From: Mucilaginibacter dorajii | GTDB lineage: Bacteria; Bacteroidota; Bacteroidia; Sphingobacteriales; Sphingobacteriaceae | Assembly (NCBI RefSeq): GCF_024808255.1 | Contig: NZ_JANTYS010000011.1 | Coordinates: forward strand, 152,025-216,024 | Length of the DNA stretch: 64,000 nucleotides | Direction: 5' to 3' | Program-made: the position numbers and the translations under genes | Notes under the pieces: model-generated | Databases searched by the model: none | The model's input: only the letters and a program-made list of their open reading frames with translations | What the model was told of the DNA's origin: nothing | Part shown: in pieces, positions 52,061 through 61,762 of the stretch | Position numbering within the stretch: the stretch's first letter is position 1 | Layout of the letters: each line of letters starts with the position of its first letter

Positions 52061-55000
52061 GTGGATACATTAACAGCTTACGAAGAGGACGATAGCCGGG
52101 AACACCTTTACATTTTTGATGATATCGCCTTTAATGATATCTCCGAAACCACTATATTTCAAAGGGCATCGGCCGGTTTTGATAATCACCCTTCTTTATA
52201 TCGCCATGTTACACCGCAATTTATTGAGATAAACCATGCTTCCTTTTGCCATGATTATGATAAAGACTTCCCCATAGTCAGTATAGATCAGGAAGATGAA
52301 AAGCTAACCCTTAAGTGTAGGTGCGATAGTTATCCAAACAGGTTATGCGTTCACCAGGCGTTGGTTTTAACCGCCGTTATCAGAAACAATGACCTGGCAA
52401 TATTTTTTAATAATACACTGCGACATGACCGGCTGAAAAAAGCAGCCGTTGATTACGGACTTGAAAACGAACCGGATTTAGACGAGTACCTGCAAATCAC
52501 TTTTGATGATAAAAGAGCCTTCATTACTCCGCGGTTATCGTCGTTGATCCCAGTAACAAAAGAAAGCTTGGATGCCTATTCCGAACTTGTTTCCGTACCG
52601 GATGTTGCGCCATTACAAGATCAGGATACCGACCGTTCGGTATGCATCGTCATCAAGCAGCATAAGTATTATAAGTACCTGTTTATTGAACTTTACAACG
52701 CGCAAACAGCTAAAAACGGGAAGATTAAAAACCCGCTGGTATTGATGAATCCTATGGAGCACATTTGGGATACCGATGACCATGAACGGCTGAAATTTTT
52801 CTCCGCGGTAAACAAGTTTCAGAATCATATTAATGGTAAAAGATCTGCCGCCGATATTGTAGCCTTGCGCGCGATAGTCAAAAATCCTTTAGGGTATAAT
52901 TTCTATTACCACAACAGCGAAATCTCTGAAAACATCACCGCTACATCTATCATACCCGTTAAAGTTGCCTTGCTCCCCAACAACATCAGCCTGAACGTAA
53001 AACCGAAGGGGCCGTTTTTTGAGTTTACGGGGCTACTCCGTTTGGAGCGTAGTACCTATCCTTTGAAAGACCTCCATGTAAAATTCACTTATTTTATCTT
53101 GCTGAACGATGTGCTTTACCTGGCCGATAACGTTCAATTGCTGGGGATCATCGACCTGATGAAAAAGCGACCGGAAAACCTGCTTATCCATCAATCAAAA
53201 TACCAGGAATTTAAAAGTAAGCTGCTCACCAAAATTGAGGATAAGATCGATATTGTTTACCAGCACATTAAGCCGGCCACGCCTACCCAGCTCAAACAAG
53301 AGGGTTTTGATAAAGAAACCGAGCAGATCATTTACCTATCTGATTTTGGCAGCCACGTGATGATCATCCCCGTAATTCGTTATGGCGAAAGTGAAATTCC
53401 CATCCGCACCCAACGGCAGATTTTTGGGGTTGACCAAAAAGGCAACGAATTTCTGGTAAAAAGGAATGATCCAGCCGAAGTAGAATTTACCGCCATGTTG
53501 GTTAAACAACACCCCTATTTTGCCGAACAATTAGATAACGACCTGCATTATTTTTACCTGCATAAAAAGCATTTTTTAGATGAAGACTGGTTTTTAAACG
53601 TATTTGCCGACTGGATAAATCACGGTGTAACCGTATTAGGCTTCAATGAGCTGGAAGGCAATAAACTAAACCCCAATAAGGTAAACATCACCATAAGGGT
53701 ACTCAGTGGCATCAACTGGTTTAATACCGAGATTGGCGTGAGTTTTGGCAAAAAGAAAACTACGTTAAAACGGGTGCATAAAGCGGTACGCAATAAAAGC
53801 AAATATGTACAGCTTGATGATGGTACCTTAGGCATATTGCCCCTGGAATGGATCGAAAAATTCGGCAAATATTTCAATGCCGGCGAGATCACGGATGATG
53901 ATATTTTAAGTATCCATAAGATCAATTACCAGGCCCTTGCCGAGTTATTTGATCAGCAGTTTATGGACGAGGAAGTGAAAGCCGAATTGTTTACTTACCG
54001 CGAAAAACTCACCAACTTTGACAGCATTAAACCAGTTGAGGTATCGCCAGAACTGCTTACCCCCCTTCGCCCCTACCAGCAGCAAGGTTTAAACTGGCTT
54101 AACTTTTTGGATGATTTTAATTTTGGCGGATGCCTGGCCGATGATATGGGGCTGGGCAAAACCATGCAGATCATAGCCTTTATACTATTGCAACGCAAAA
54201 AGGTAAGTCACAAAACCAACCTACTGGTGGTGCCTACTTCGCTTATTTTTAACTGGCAGGCCGAGGTGCAAAAGTTTGCGCCATCTATCAGAATTCATAC
54301 CATTTACGGGGCCGACAGGATCAAAAGTACCGCAGGCTTTGACGATTACGAGATCATACTTACCTCATATGGCACTTTATTGGCCGATATTACTTTTTTA
54401 AAGAATTACCAGTTTAATTACGTTTTTCTTGATGAATCGCAACAGATCAAAAACCCCGATTCACAACGTTATAAGGCGGCACGCTTGCTAAAATCGCGTA
54501 ACAGGATCACCATAACCGGCACGCCTATCGAAAACAATACTTTTGATATTTACGGACAATTATCTTTCGCCTGCCCTGGCTTATTAGGTACAAAGCAATA
54601 TTTTAAGGATATTTATGCCGTACCTATCGACAAATTTAAAAGCCACAAACGGGCCGCCGAACTTCAGCATAAAATAAAACCCTTTGTATTAAGGCGAACC
54701 AAGCAGCAGGTAGCGGCAGAGCTACCCGAAAAAACCGAAATGGTTTTGTATTGCGAAATGAAGGAAGAACAGCGGAAGATCTACGATGCTTACGAGAAAG
54801 AATTTCGCGAATACATATCGGCCACAACCAGTGATGAGTTAAGGAAAACGCCGATGAATGTACTTAAAGGTTTGACAAAGCTGAGGCAGATCTGCAATTC
54901 GCCGTTGTTGATTGAGGGAGAAAAGCCACCAGGAGCCGAATCTTCCAAAATTGAATTATTGATAGAGCAAATTCAAAGCAAGTCACATCGGCATAAAATA

Positions 55001-55444
55001 TTGGTGTTTTCCCAGTTTGTATCGATGCTGGAGTTGATCAAAATTGAATTAACCGCACGTAAAATCAGCTTTTGCTGGCTTACTGGCAGCACCCGAAACC
55101 GGGAAACTGTGGTAAACGAATTTCAAAACAATCCGGATATCAGCGTATTCCTCATTAGCCTTAAAGCCGGTGGTACCGGTTTAAATTTAACCGAAGCCGA
55201 TTATGTTTACCTGGTTGATCCATGGTGGAACCCAGCTGTAGAAAACCAGGCCATTGACCGCTCGCATCGCATTGGGCAAAATAAACCGGTAGTAGCGGTG
55301 CGCATGATTTGCCCCGATACCGTTGAGGAAAAAATAATGCAGATGCAGGAGTTTAAAAGAGGCCTGGCAGATAATCTTGTCAATACAGATCAATCGTTTA
55401 TTCAATCGCTTTCAAAAAAAGACCTGCTTAATATCCTCGGTTAA
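52061..55444 (+). CDS. SNF2-family helicase with SWIM zinc finger
   Basis: 1127 residues, GTG start. A SWIM zinc finger lies at about 84-100 (CRCDSYPNRLCVH: Cys86, Cys88, Cys96, His98). The Snf2 ATPase core begins near residue 680: Walker A ADDMGLGKTMQII, DESQ box FLDESQQIKNP, TGTPIENNT, then the second lobe with LKAGGTGLNLTEADYVYLVD and NQAIDRSHRIGQ. Bacterial SWIM-SNF2 proteins (HepA/RapA-related in part) are common and probably remodel protein-DNA or RNA polymerase complexes. The long middle part (about 110-660) is not a known domain to me. Monocistronic. Confidence 0.92.
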   Translation: MDTLTAYEEDDSREHLYIFDDIAFNDISETTIFQRASAGFDNHPSLYRHVTPQFIEINHASFCHDYDKDFPIVSIDQEDEKLTLKCRCDSYPNRLCVHQALVLTAVIRNNDLAIFFNNTLRHDRLKKAAVDYGLENEPDLDEYLQITFDDKRAFITPRLSSLIPVTKESLDAYSELVSVPDVAPLQDQDTDRSVCIVIKQHKYYKYLFIELYNAQTAKNGKIKNPLVLMNPMEHIWDTDDHERLKFFSAVNKFQNHINGKRSAADIVALRAIVKNPLGYNFYYHNSEISENITATSIIPVKVALLPNNISLNVKPKGPFFEFTGLLRLERSTYPLKDLHVKFTYFILLNDVLYLADNVQLLGIIDLMKKRPENLLIHQSKYQEFKSKLLTKIEDKIDIVYQHIKPATPTQLKQEGFDKETEQIIYLSDFGSHVMIIPVIRYGESEIPIRTQRQIFGVDQKGNEFLVKRNDPAEVEFTAMLVKQHPYFAEQLDNDLHYFYLHKKHFLDEDWFLNVFADWINHGVTVLGFNELEGNKLNPNKVNITIRVLSGINWFNTEIGVSFGKKKTTLKRVHKAVRNKSKYVQLDDGTLGILPLEWIEKFGKYFNAGEITDDDILSIHKINYQALAELFDQQFMDEEVKAELFTYREKLTNFDSIKPVEVSPELLTPLRPYQQQGLNWLNFLDDFNFGGCLADDMGLGKTMQIIAFILLQRKKVSHKTNLLVVPTSLIFNWQAEVQKFAPSIRIHTIYGADRIKSTAGFDDYEIILTSYGTLLADITFLKNYQFNYVFLDESQQIKNPDSQRYKAARLLKSRNRITITGTPIENNTFDIYGQLSFACPGLLGTKQYFKDIYAVPIDKFKSHKRAAELQHKIKPFVLRRTKQQVAAELPEKTEMVLYCEMKEEQRKIYDAYEKEFREYISATTSDELRKTPMNVLKGLTKLRQICNSPLLIEGEKPPGAESSKIELLIEQIQSKSHRHKILVFSQFVSMLELIKIELTARKISFCWLTGSTRNRETVVNEFQNNPDISVFLISLKAGGTGLNLTEADYVYLVDPWWNPAVENQAIDRSHRIGQNKPVVAVRMICPDTVEEKIMQMQEFKRGLADNLVNTDQSFIQSLSKKDLLNILG

Positions 55445-55781
55445 AAGTTGGATTAATCTCGTTTTGAAAATATTTTATATGCTATTATGAACCACATATT
55501 TAACTTGAAACGATGTAAGTACAGGAAAAAAAGTAACGTAAATTAACGCTTTGGGGTTAAGTGGTTGATAGTGATAAATGGTGACACTGTTTTGTCAGTA
55601 CCGGCGGGTAAATTGCGGTTAATTTTTTCTTTTTTAACTTAAGTTATTGATGCTCAACTATTAAGCTGTTCCGCGAGTATGTTTTTTTTATAAACATTAA
55701 TGACTTGATTATCAGCAATAAAGGTGTTCGGGGTGTTCTATGCGTTCCACCCGTTCCGATGGAACACCCACTCACGTTCCA
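55445..55781. other. 337-bp convergent intergenic region
   Basis: Between the helicase and the giant surface protein (convergent stops). It contains a hairpin GGGTGTTC/GAACACCC (55731-55738, 55762-55769) enclosing GTTCC/GGAAC elements; no other terminator for the helicase gene is clear, and no gene is seen. Confidence 0.5.
55723..55769. repeat. GGTGTTC/GTTCC repeat near the end of the giant gene
   Basis: GGTGTTCGGGGTGTTC, then TGCGTTCCACCCGTTCCGAT and GGAACACCC. Its reverse complement matches 61454-61478 upstream of the giant gene (GTTCCAYCGGAACRGGTGGA pattern), so related copies flank that gene in opposite orientation. It can fold with an 8-bp outer stem and may end the giant transcript. 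Confidence 0.6.
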
Positions 55782-58700
55782 TTATCTTAAAACGGTAACA
55801 TAGCCGGTAAACCTCTTACTGTTTACCTTAGTGTCAACAATGTAGTAATAAACCCCAACCGGTACTTGTTGACCGTTACTGGTACCATCCCATGGGACAC
55901 CGTAGCCCTTAGAATGAAAGACGAGCGCTCCGTAACGGTTAAATACATCAACCGTTGAGTTTTCGTAAGCTACCAGGCCAACTATTTCCCAGTTATCGTT
56001 GGTTCCATCGCCGTTGGGTGAAAAAGCATTAGAAACGGATAGCTGAGGAGACACAACGATATTGGTGATATCAGAGGTTACACATCCCAGTTTATCGGTA
56101 ATTGTTAATATATAAGTCTGGTCGGTTTGCCCCCCGGTGATCACTGGGTTCTTAGCGTGGATATCGTTGATATTATTAGGGTCGCCGGTAGTTGTCCATA
56201 AATAAGTTACCGTTTCGTCCTGCACTGTTGGGTGTAGCGTAATGGTATTACCCTTTAATACATATCGTATGTGTTCTGTAATTAAAGCGGGTGGTGCCAT
56301 AAATGTTATTTTCACATTGTCGGTAGTGGTATAACACTCTCCGGAGTCGTTTATATTAAACGTTAATATTACCGAGCCATTCTTTTTATCATTAACACCT
56401 GGCAAATAAACCGCGTTAGGCTGATTGCCCGCTTGAAATGTTCCATCGCCTTTCGCAGTAGACCAAAATCCTGTTGCCCCAGATAACAAAATCTTACCGG
56501 CCAATTGAACCCGTGTATCTTGTGAACAAACTTCCTGATCGTTACCGGCATCCACGCCTGGTGTCAGACCAAATTTTACTACTACGCTGGCTGTGGCAAT
56601 TGTACAATCATCGGTACTGGTTGATGATAGGGTTAAAGTAACAGAGCCATTCTGCTTATCTTGCGCCGTTGGTGTATATTGCACATCTCCAACTGTTGTT
56701 ATTGATGGCGAAAAGCCGGTTCCGCCGCTGCTACTGCTCCAGATACCGGTTGTGGTGCCACCACCAACAGTTCCGGTTAGCTGTATTGATGTTGCTGTTG
56801 TACAAACCAGCCCTGGTCCATTCGCGGTTACCATAGGTGGCTTATTCACCTTTACAGTAGTCGAGCCGGCGTCACTTGTGCAACCGCCCACAGTTACAAA
56901 TAAGTTATAGATTCCACCAGCAGCCTCTGTTGCCGGGATATCGGGATTTTGCGCGGTTGACGAAAAGTTACCAGGGCCAGTCCACAGGTAAGTTGCTCTT
57001 GCAATAGAGGGTGTGCGTAATTGTATGGTACTGGCCACGCAAACCGGAGAATTGCTATTGGCTTTTGGAACATCTGGTTTGGGGTTAACGGTTACAATAT
57101 GCGCAAAGGGCTCGCCCGTGCAACCATAGGCCGAAGGAGTTATTGTATAAACAACATTTATGGGAGCACCGGTTGTGTTTATAAGGGCTTCATCTATCAA
57201 AGCGCCTGTTTTTGTAACGGCAGGATTACTCACACCGGCAACAGCGGCCCGGGTCCACTCAAAGGTAGCCGCCGCAACGTTTGAAGTAATAGTATAACCC
57301 TGTGGTGTTTCGTTACAGGCCGGAGAAGCAGCGTCGCTGGTAATATTGATTTGTGGATTTACAGTCACTATATAATTGAAAGGCACCCCGTCACAATCAT
57401 TGGTTTTGTAATTAATGGTATACGGAACATCAATAGGCTCGTTCGTGGTATTAAACAATACCTCTTTTATCACGGCCGACGCCTGGCCGGTAACCGTCGC
57501 ATTAAAAATTCCAGGCAAAGCAGCTCTACTCCAGGTAAATGAAGTATTGGAGGTATTAAACTGTATAACATAATTAGCAGTAATACCATAGCATACTTTA
57601 TCCTTTGCGGAGCCTGTTATGGCAGGTGTTGGATAAACAGTTACAACATAGTTAATAGGCTCACCCGAACAAGAGCCATTTACCGGGGTTATTACATAAG
57701 TTACATTAATGGGGTTGGCTGTTGTGTTAACAAGGGTTTCTGTAATATCGGTGGTAGTTTGATTTAATGCAGCAGGATTGCTTATACCCGCCACAGCTGC
57801 CCGGCTCCATAAAAATGTAGAAGAAGATATATTGGCCGTAATGGTATAACCTAAAGGATTACCGCTGCAAACAAAGTCTGATGATCTGCTGGTAATATAT
57901 GGCGCAGTTGTTACGGTTACGGTAACTCTCTTGCGTTCGCTTACGCACTGCCCTATTGCCGCCTGAACGTCATAAAAGGTACTGCTGCTCAAAGGTGAAG
58001 TTATCAGCACATCTCCTGTGCCTACCGACTGTCCCGACTCGTTAAACCACTCATATGTACCAACAGAGCCACTTGCTTTAATCTGAACCACATTGCCGCT
58101 GCAGGTGGTAATAGGATCTTGCGATACAACAGGGGTCAATGGCACACCGTAAATGGAAACTGTGACTTTAGTTCGCGGACTGGTTAAACCATTTACTGTT
58201 GTTTCCACGTAATATGATGTGGTTGTGGTAAGCGCAGGTGTTTGGAAGTTGGCATCCTGTTTTAACGAACTCCCGCCAACAGGGTCGGCATACCAGTTAT
58301 AAATTCCGCCCGGTGCTGTAGCCGTTAGCGTAACGCTGCTACCTATACAAGCTTCAATACCTTGTGCTGTTGGCGCAGGAGGCGTAGTATTAAAAGTTAT
58401 AGTTACAGTTGCTGACTTAGCGCTACAGCCATCCGGAGAGGCGTTTGAGGTTAACGTTAACTTTGCCAGCCCTTCATCAACAGCGGGAGTGTAAACAGCA
58501 TGAAGATCATGAATATCTGAAAATTTGCCTGCGCCGCCCGTCCAGGTGCCACCTATTGATCCGCTTATACTGCCATTTAAAGTAACAGGTGTATTAAGCG
58601 GAACACTTTTATTTGCCCCCGCGCTAATGCTAATTGCCTTATCAATTGTTATTTGTGACTGAGATACAGATCCCTGGAAAGCGCCGCTTGCAGGTATTGC

Positions 58701-61103
58701 ATTGGTAACGGTATAAGTACCGGGATTGGTTTTCGAAAGATCTATTTCTCCGGTATAGTCACTTACAAAGGTAAGCCCCGACGGTGCCGAACTAAAAAAG
58801 CCGGCATTGGCACCGGGATCAAATATCGGCCTGGGGTTTTTGCCATCCTGGCAAACCGGCGTATCATATTTAAATGCTGTTGATGCTTGATCTGTTATCG
58901 TAATTATGGATGAATATGTACCTGTGCACGTACCATTACTGGTAAGTGTAATTTTATAAGTTCCGGGTTTGCTGGCACTCGCGTCTATTTGACCCGTAGC
59001 GGTGTTTATAAATACAATGCCAGCTGGCGCGCTAAACGTATTGGGCCCCGATGGGTTATCGATAACCGGAACGGGATCACCACCTGTGGTAATTATAGTA
59101 CTTGAAGGATAATGGAAAGTAGTACCAGTGATATTTAGCGTTACATTAACCTGCGTGCGTGTACTTACACAAGTACCCAAGGTGCTTTGAACATAATAGC
59201 TTCTATCGGCGGAAAGCTTATCAGTTTGGTAAGTAGGGCCGGTATGAAGCGATACGCCTCCGGTAGGTACAGCAAACCAATCAATTGTTTGGCCGGAAGG
59301 TGCGCTGGCCGATAGGCTGGCGGCTTCTCCGGGACAAATTGTCGGTCCGGGGTTGACGGTCGGTGCCTGCGGTGATGCATTAACAACTACCTGAACAGGC
59401 GTTTGATTACTTGAACACCCATTGTTACTTACTTTTACATAATAGGTGGTAGTTGTTGTTAGCGCGGGGGTATTAAATGTTTTGCCCACCTGCAGCAGAT
59501 CGCCGGCAGCGTTATACCACCCATAATCGCCCGTCGGGCCACTTGCAATTAATGTTGCAATATCGCCGGCGCAAATACTGGCACCGGTGGCAGCTGGCTG
59601 TGCTAAAGGTGCAAGGACGGGCACTTTTACAAGCGTCCGTGCGCTGGTACAAGACCCAACTGTAGTTTGAACATAATAGGTTGTGGTAGCACTTAAAGGA
59701 GGAGTTGTAAATTTACCATTTTCTATTGTCGGCAAAGGGGTCCCCCCTATGGCTGTACTAAACCATTGATAAGTGCCGCCTGGTGCAGTTGCTGTAAGTT
59801 CTGCTGTTGCCCCATTACAGATCATCGGCGGATTTACAACCGAAGGCGCCGGCACGGGAGCTGCAACAATAACATTCACCTGGCTTAATGTACTGTTACA
59901 GCCCGAGTTTACAGCCATTACGTAAAAAGTGATATCGTGGGTTAAAGCAGGCGAATCATAGGTATTACCTGTTTTTAACAAGTGTTTGCCATCAGCGTCG
60001 GAGTACCATTGATATGTTCCCGGTGTTGAACTTGCCGTGAGATGAACACTGCTGTTATAACAGCCATTAACGGTTTGGGTTGATGGAGCAACAGGTATTG
60101 GATTTACGTTCACAACAACGGGGACACGGCTACTTAAACAAGCATTTAAGTTGGTTTCAACATAGTAGGTAGTATTGGCCGTTAGCGCAGGCGTAGTGTA
60201 ATCGGGGCTGATAATGAGCGGTGTGCCACCCGATGGTACATCATACCACTGAGCTACCCCGGCAGGCGCATCAGCATGTAAAGTGATGACATTACCTGAA
60301 CACACACCCTGGTTGGGAGCAACAACAGGTGCTTGTGGGGCTGATGTTACAACGGCAGTAACCGGTGTACGTCCACTGGCGCAACCATTAGCAATCGACT
60401 CAACATAATAAGTAACTGTTTTGGTGAGTGAGCTAATGTTTAATGTAGTACCTGAATTTACCGATGTTGTTGAGGTTGAAGAAGTATACCATTGAAAATT
60501 ATCGCCACCACTTACGGACAATGTTACCGGGCTGCCATAACAGGCACTCGCCCCATGTGCTACAGGTTTCGATACCACACTTACAACAACAGTTGACCTC
60601 GCACTTGTACACCCGTTAGTGGTAGTTTCTACATAAACTATAGCAAATGATGTAACAGGATCAGTATCGTAACTGGTGCCAGTATGAAAAGGAGTAATGT
60701 CTGTCGCGTTTTTATACCATTGAAAACTATCGCCAGATGAAGTAACAGCCAGGTGGGCACTCGTTCCCTGGCACACGATTCCACCACCAGTTACGGTAGG
60801 TGCATTGGGCGTAGGGGTTACATTTACCGCTGTATTTCCGGTAGCTGTACAACCGGTGGATTTATCGGTAACCGTTATGGTGTAATTGCCGGCTTTGTTA
60901 ACGTGGGCAACATTTGTTGTTTCACCGGTACTCCAGGCGTAACTATAAGATCCGCTTCCCCCTGCAGGTGCTGCTGTTAATGCGATTGTATTACCAGCGC
61001 AGATGCCGGGTTCTGAAGATGTTATTTTTACACTTAATGAACATTGGGTGTAAGCCCGCAGCGATATAAACAGAAAAATAAATACAAGTAAACGGTTCTT
61101 CAT
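55782..61103 (-). CDS. Giant modular Ig-like surface protein with T9SS type-B C-terminal domain
   Basis: 1773 residues, signal peptide 1-19. At least nine modules of about 80 residues share a WY-x(10-20)-YxTPALTxTTTYYV pattern with a cysteine pair (Ig-like; about seven early, two near 930-1090). Three modules with TFxWxRAAVAGISNPA and INVxYxITP resemble PKD-like repeats, and three others end in NGSVTLTLSS. The last 85 residues (SNAFSPNGDGTNDNWEIVGL to the end) are the gliding-motility-associated CHU_C-type signal that directs export by type IX secretion and surface attachment. Likely an adhesin or cell-surface structural protein; the ligand is unknown. Flanked by related GTTCC repeats. Confidence 0.93.
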   Translation of the reverse strand: MKNRLLVFIFLFISLRAYTQCSLSVKITSSEPGICAGNTIALTAAPAGGSGSYSYAWSTGETTNVAHVNKAGNYTITVTDKSTGCTATGNTAVNVTPTPNAPTVTGGGIVCQGTSAHLAVTSSGDSFQWYKNATDITPFHTGTSYDTDPVTSFAIVYVETTTNGCTSARSTVVVSVVSKPVAHGASACYGSPVTLSVSGGDNFQWYTSSTSTTSVNSGTTLNISSLTKTVTYYVESIANGCASGRTPVTAVVTSAPQAPVVAPNQGVCSGNVITLHADAPAGVAQWYDVPSGGTPLIISPDYTTPALTANTTYYVETNLNACLSSRVPVVVNVNPIPVAPSTQTVNGCYNSSVHLTASSTPGTYQWYSDADGKHLLKTGNTYDSPALTHDITFYVMAVNSGCNSTLSQVNVIVAAPVPAPSVVNPPMICNGATAELTATAPGGTYQWFSTAIGGTPLPTIENGKFTTPPLSATTTYYVQTTVGSCTSARTLVKVPVLAPLAQPAATGASICAGDIATLIASGPTGDYGWYNAAGDLLQVGKTFNTPALTTTTTYYVKVSNNGCSSNQTPVQVVVNASPQAPTVNPGPTICPGEAASLSASAPSGQTIDWFAVPTGGVSLHTGPTYQTDKLSADRSYYVQSTLGTCVSTRTQVNVTLNITGTTFHYPSSTIITTGGDPVPVIDNPSGPNTFSAPAGIVFINTATGQIDASASKPGTYKITLTSNGTCTGTYSSIITITDQASTAFKYDTPVCQDGKNPRPIFDPGANAGFFSSAPSGLTFVSDYTGEIDLSKTNPGTYTVTNAIPASGAFQGSVSQSQITIDKAISISAGANKSVPLNTPVTLNGSISGSIGGTWTGGAGKFSDIHDLHAVYTPAVDEGLAKLTLTSNASPDGCSAKSATVTITFNTTPPAPTAQGIEACIGSSVTLTATAPGGIYNWYADPVGGSSLKQDANFQTPALTTTTSYYVETTVNGLTSPRTKVTVSIYGVPLTPVVSQDPITTCSGNVVQIKASGSVGTYEWFNESGQSVGTGDVLITSPLSSSTFYDVQAAIGQCVSERKRVTVTVTTAPYITSRSSDFVCSGNPLGYTITANISSSTFLWSRAAVAGISNPAALNQTTTDITETLVNTTANPINVTYVITPVNGSCSGEPINYVVTVYPTPAITGSAKDKVCYGITANYVIQFNTSNTSFTWSRAALPGIFNATVTGQASAVIKEVLFNTTNEPIDVPYTINYKTNDCDGVPFNYIVTVNPQINITSDAASPACNETPQGYTITSNVAAATFEWTRAAVAGVSNPAVTKTGALIDEALINTTGAPINVVYTITPSAYGCTGEPFAHIVTVNPKPDVPKANSNSPVCVASTIQLRTPSIARATYLWTGPGNFSSTAQNPDIPATEAAGGIYNLFVTVGGCTSDAGSTTVKVNKPPMVTANGPGLVCTTATSIQLTGTVGGGTTTGIWSSSSGGTGFSPSITTVGDVQYTPTAQDKQNGSVTLTLSSTSTDDCTIATASVVVKFGLTPGVDAGNDQEVCSQDTRVQLAGKILLSGATGFWSTAKGDGTFQAGNQPNAVYLPGVNDKKNGSVILTFNINDSGECYTTTDNVKITFMAPPALITEHIRYVLKGNTITLHPTVQDETVTYLWTTTGDPNNINDIHAKNPVITGGQTDQTYILTITDKLGCVTSDITNIVVSPQLSVSNAFSPNGDGTNDNWEIVGLVAYENSTVDVFNRYGALVFHSKGYGVPWDGTSNGQQVPVGVYYYIVDTKVNSKRFTGYVTVLR

Positions 61104-61337
61104 TAACCTTAATATCTTTTAGTTTCGGCTTTTTTGATAATCAGGTGAAGGTTGAAACCAAACTCCTTAAGAGGAGTATATTATTTACAACCAGCGATAT
61201 AAGGCCTTAAACATAGTTGTAGCTAAATTAATTTCGCTCTTTTATACGGCGAGACAGGTAAAATGGTTTCCTTTATATTAAAAATACCTGTGTGAATTGA
61301 TGTTTTTTATACCTAAACTGGTTGAATTCAGTCAAAG

Positions 61338-61372
61338 CAGAAACAACCGGTTGTTGTCGCCGGTTGTTTCTG
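61338..61372 (-). terminator. Hairpin downstream of the channel gene
   Basis: CAGAAACAACCGG (61338-61350) pairs perfectly with 61360-61372, loop of 9 bases. In the minus-strand RNA it lies 391 bases after the channel stop, and only a short T-stretch follows, so this is a weak terminator call. Confidence 0.4.
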
Positions 61373-61453
61373 TTTAAAAAAGTGGAAATATTTCTTTTGC
61401 TTTGGGCTTGATAGTCAGGATGTTTTTGTTTTGCTTGTAATTATTCAATACAG

Positions 61454-61496
61454 TTCCACCGGAACAGGTGGAGCACGCGGAACGCTTTGGAACGCA
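61454..61496. repeat. GTTCC/GGAAC repeat upstream of the giant gene
   Basis: GTTCCACCGGAACAGGTGGA, then GCACGCGGAACGCTTTGGAAC. The first half resembles the reverse complement of 55741-55765, located past the other end of the giant gene. Confidence 0.5.
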
Positions 61497-61762
61497 TTTA
61501 TATTGACAGTCAATTAGTTAGACTTTTAAAAAAGTAAAAATATGGAACACTTTCCTATCTGGTTATCAGCAATCTGGCCTAACTTTAAAAGAAATCGTGT
61601 AAACTTACCACAGGACTAATCGGTAAAAGGCAAACTTTTTTTAGGACGATTCACCCTATCGTATTTCCGTGGTGCTCGCCGGCAACTATGTACTTAGCAG
61701 AATTTATTTAGATATTTTGGGAAGATTTTTAAATAGTTTCTTACAAAATACTTTTATTGAAC

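Larger units (their letters stand above)
61104..61762. other. 659-bp intergenic region, AT-rich, with hairpins
   Basis: Upstream of the giant gene and downstream of the channel gene. It contains a 7-bp stem ACAGGTA/TACCTGT (61254-61291), the 13-bp hairpin at 61338-61372, and the GTTCC repeat at 61454-61500. No coding frame above 25 codons has any support. Confidence 0.55.

Noticed and set aside
61542..61619. Short frame MEHFPIWLSAIWPNFKRNRV... of 25 codons
   Set aside because: Too short, no signal or conserved neighbour, in an AT-rich intergenic region with hairpins.
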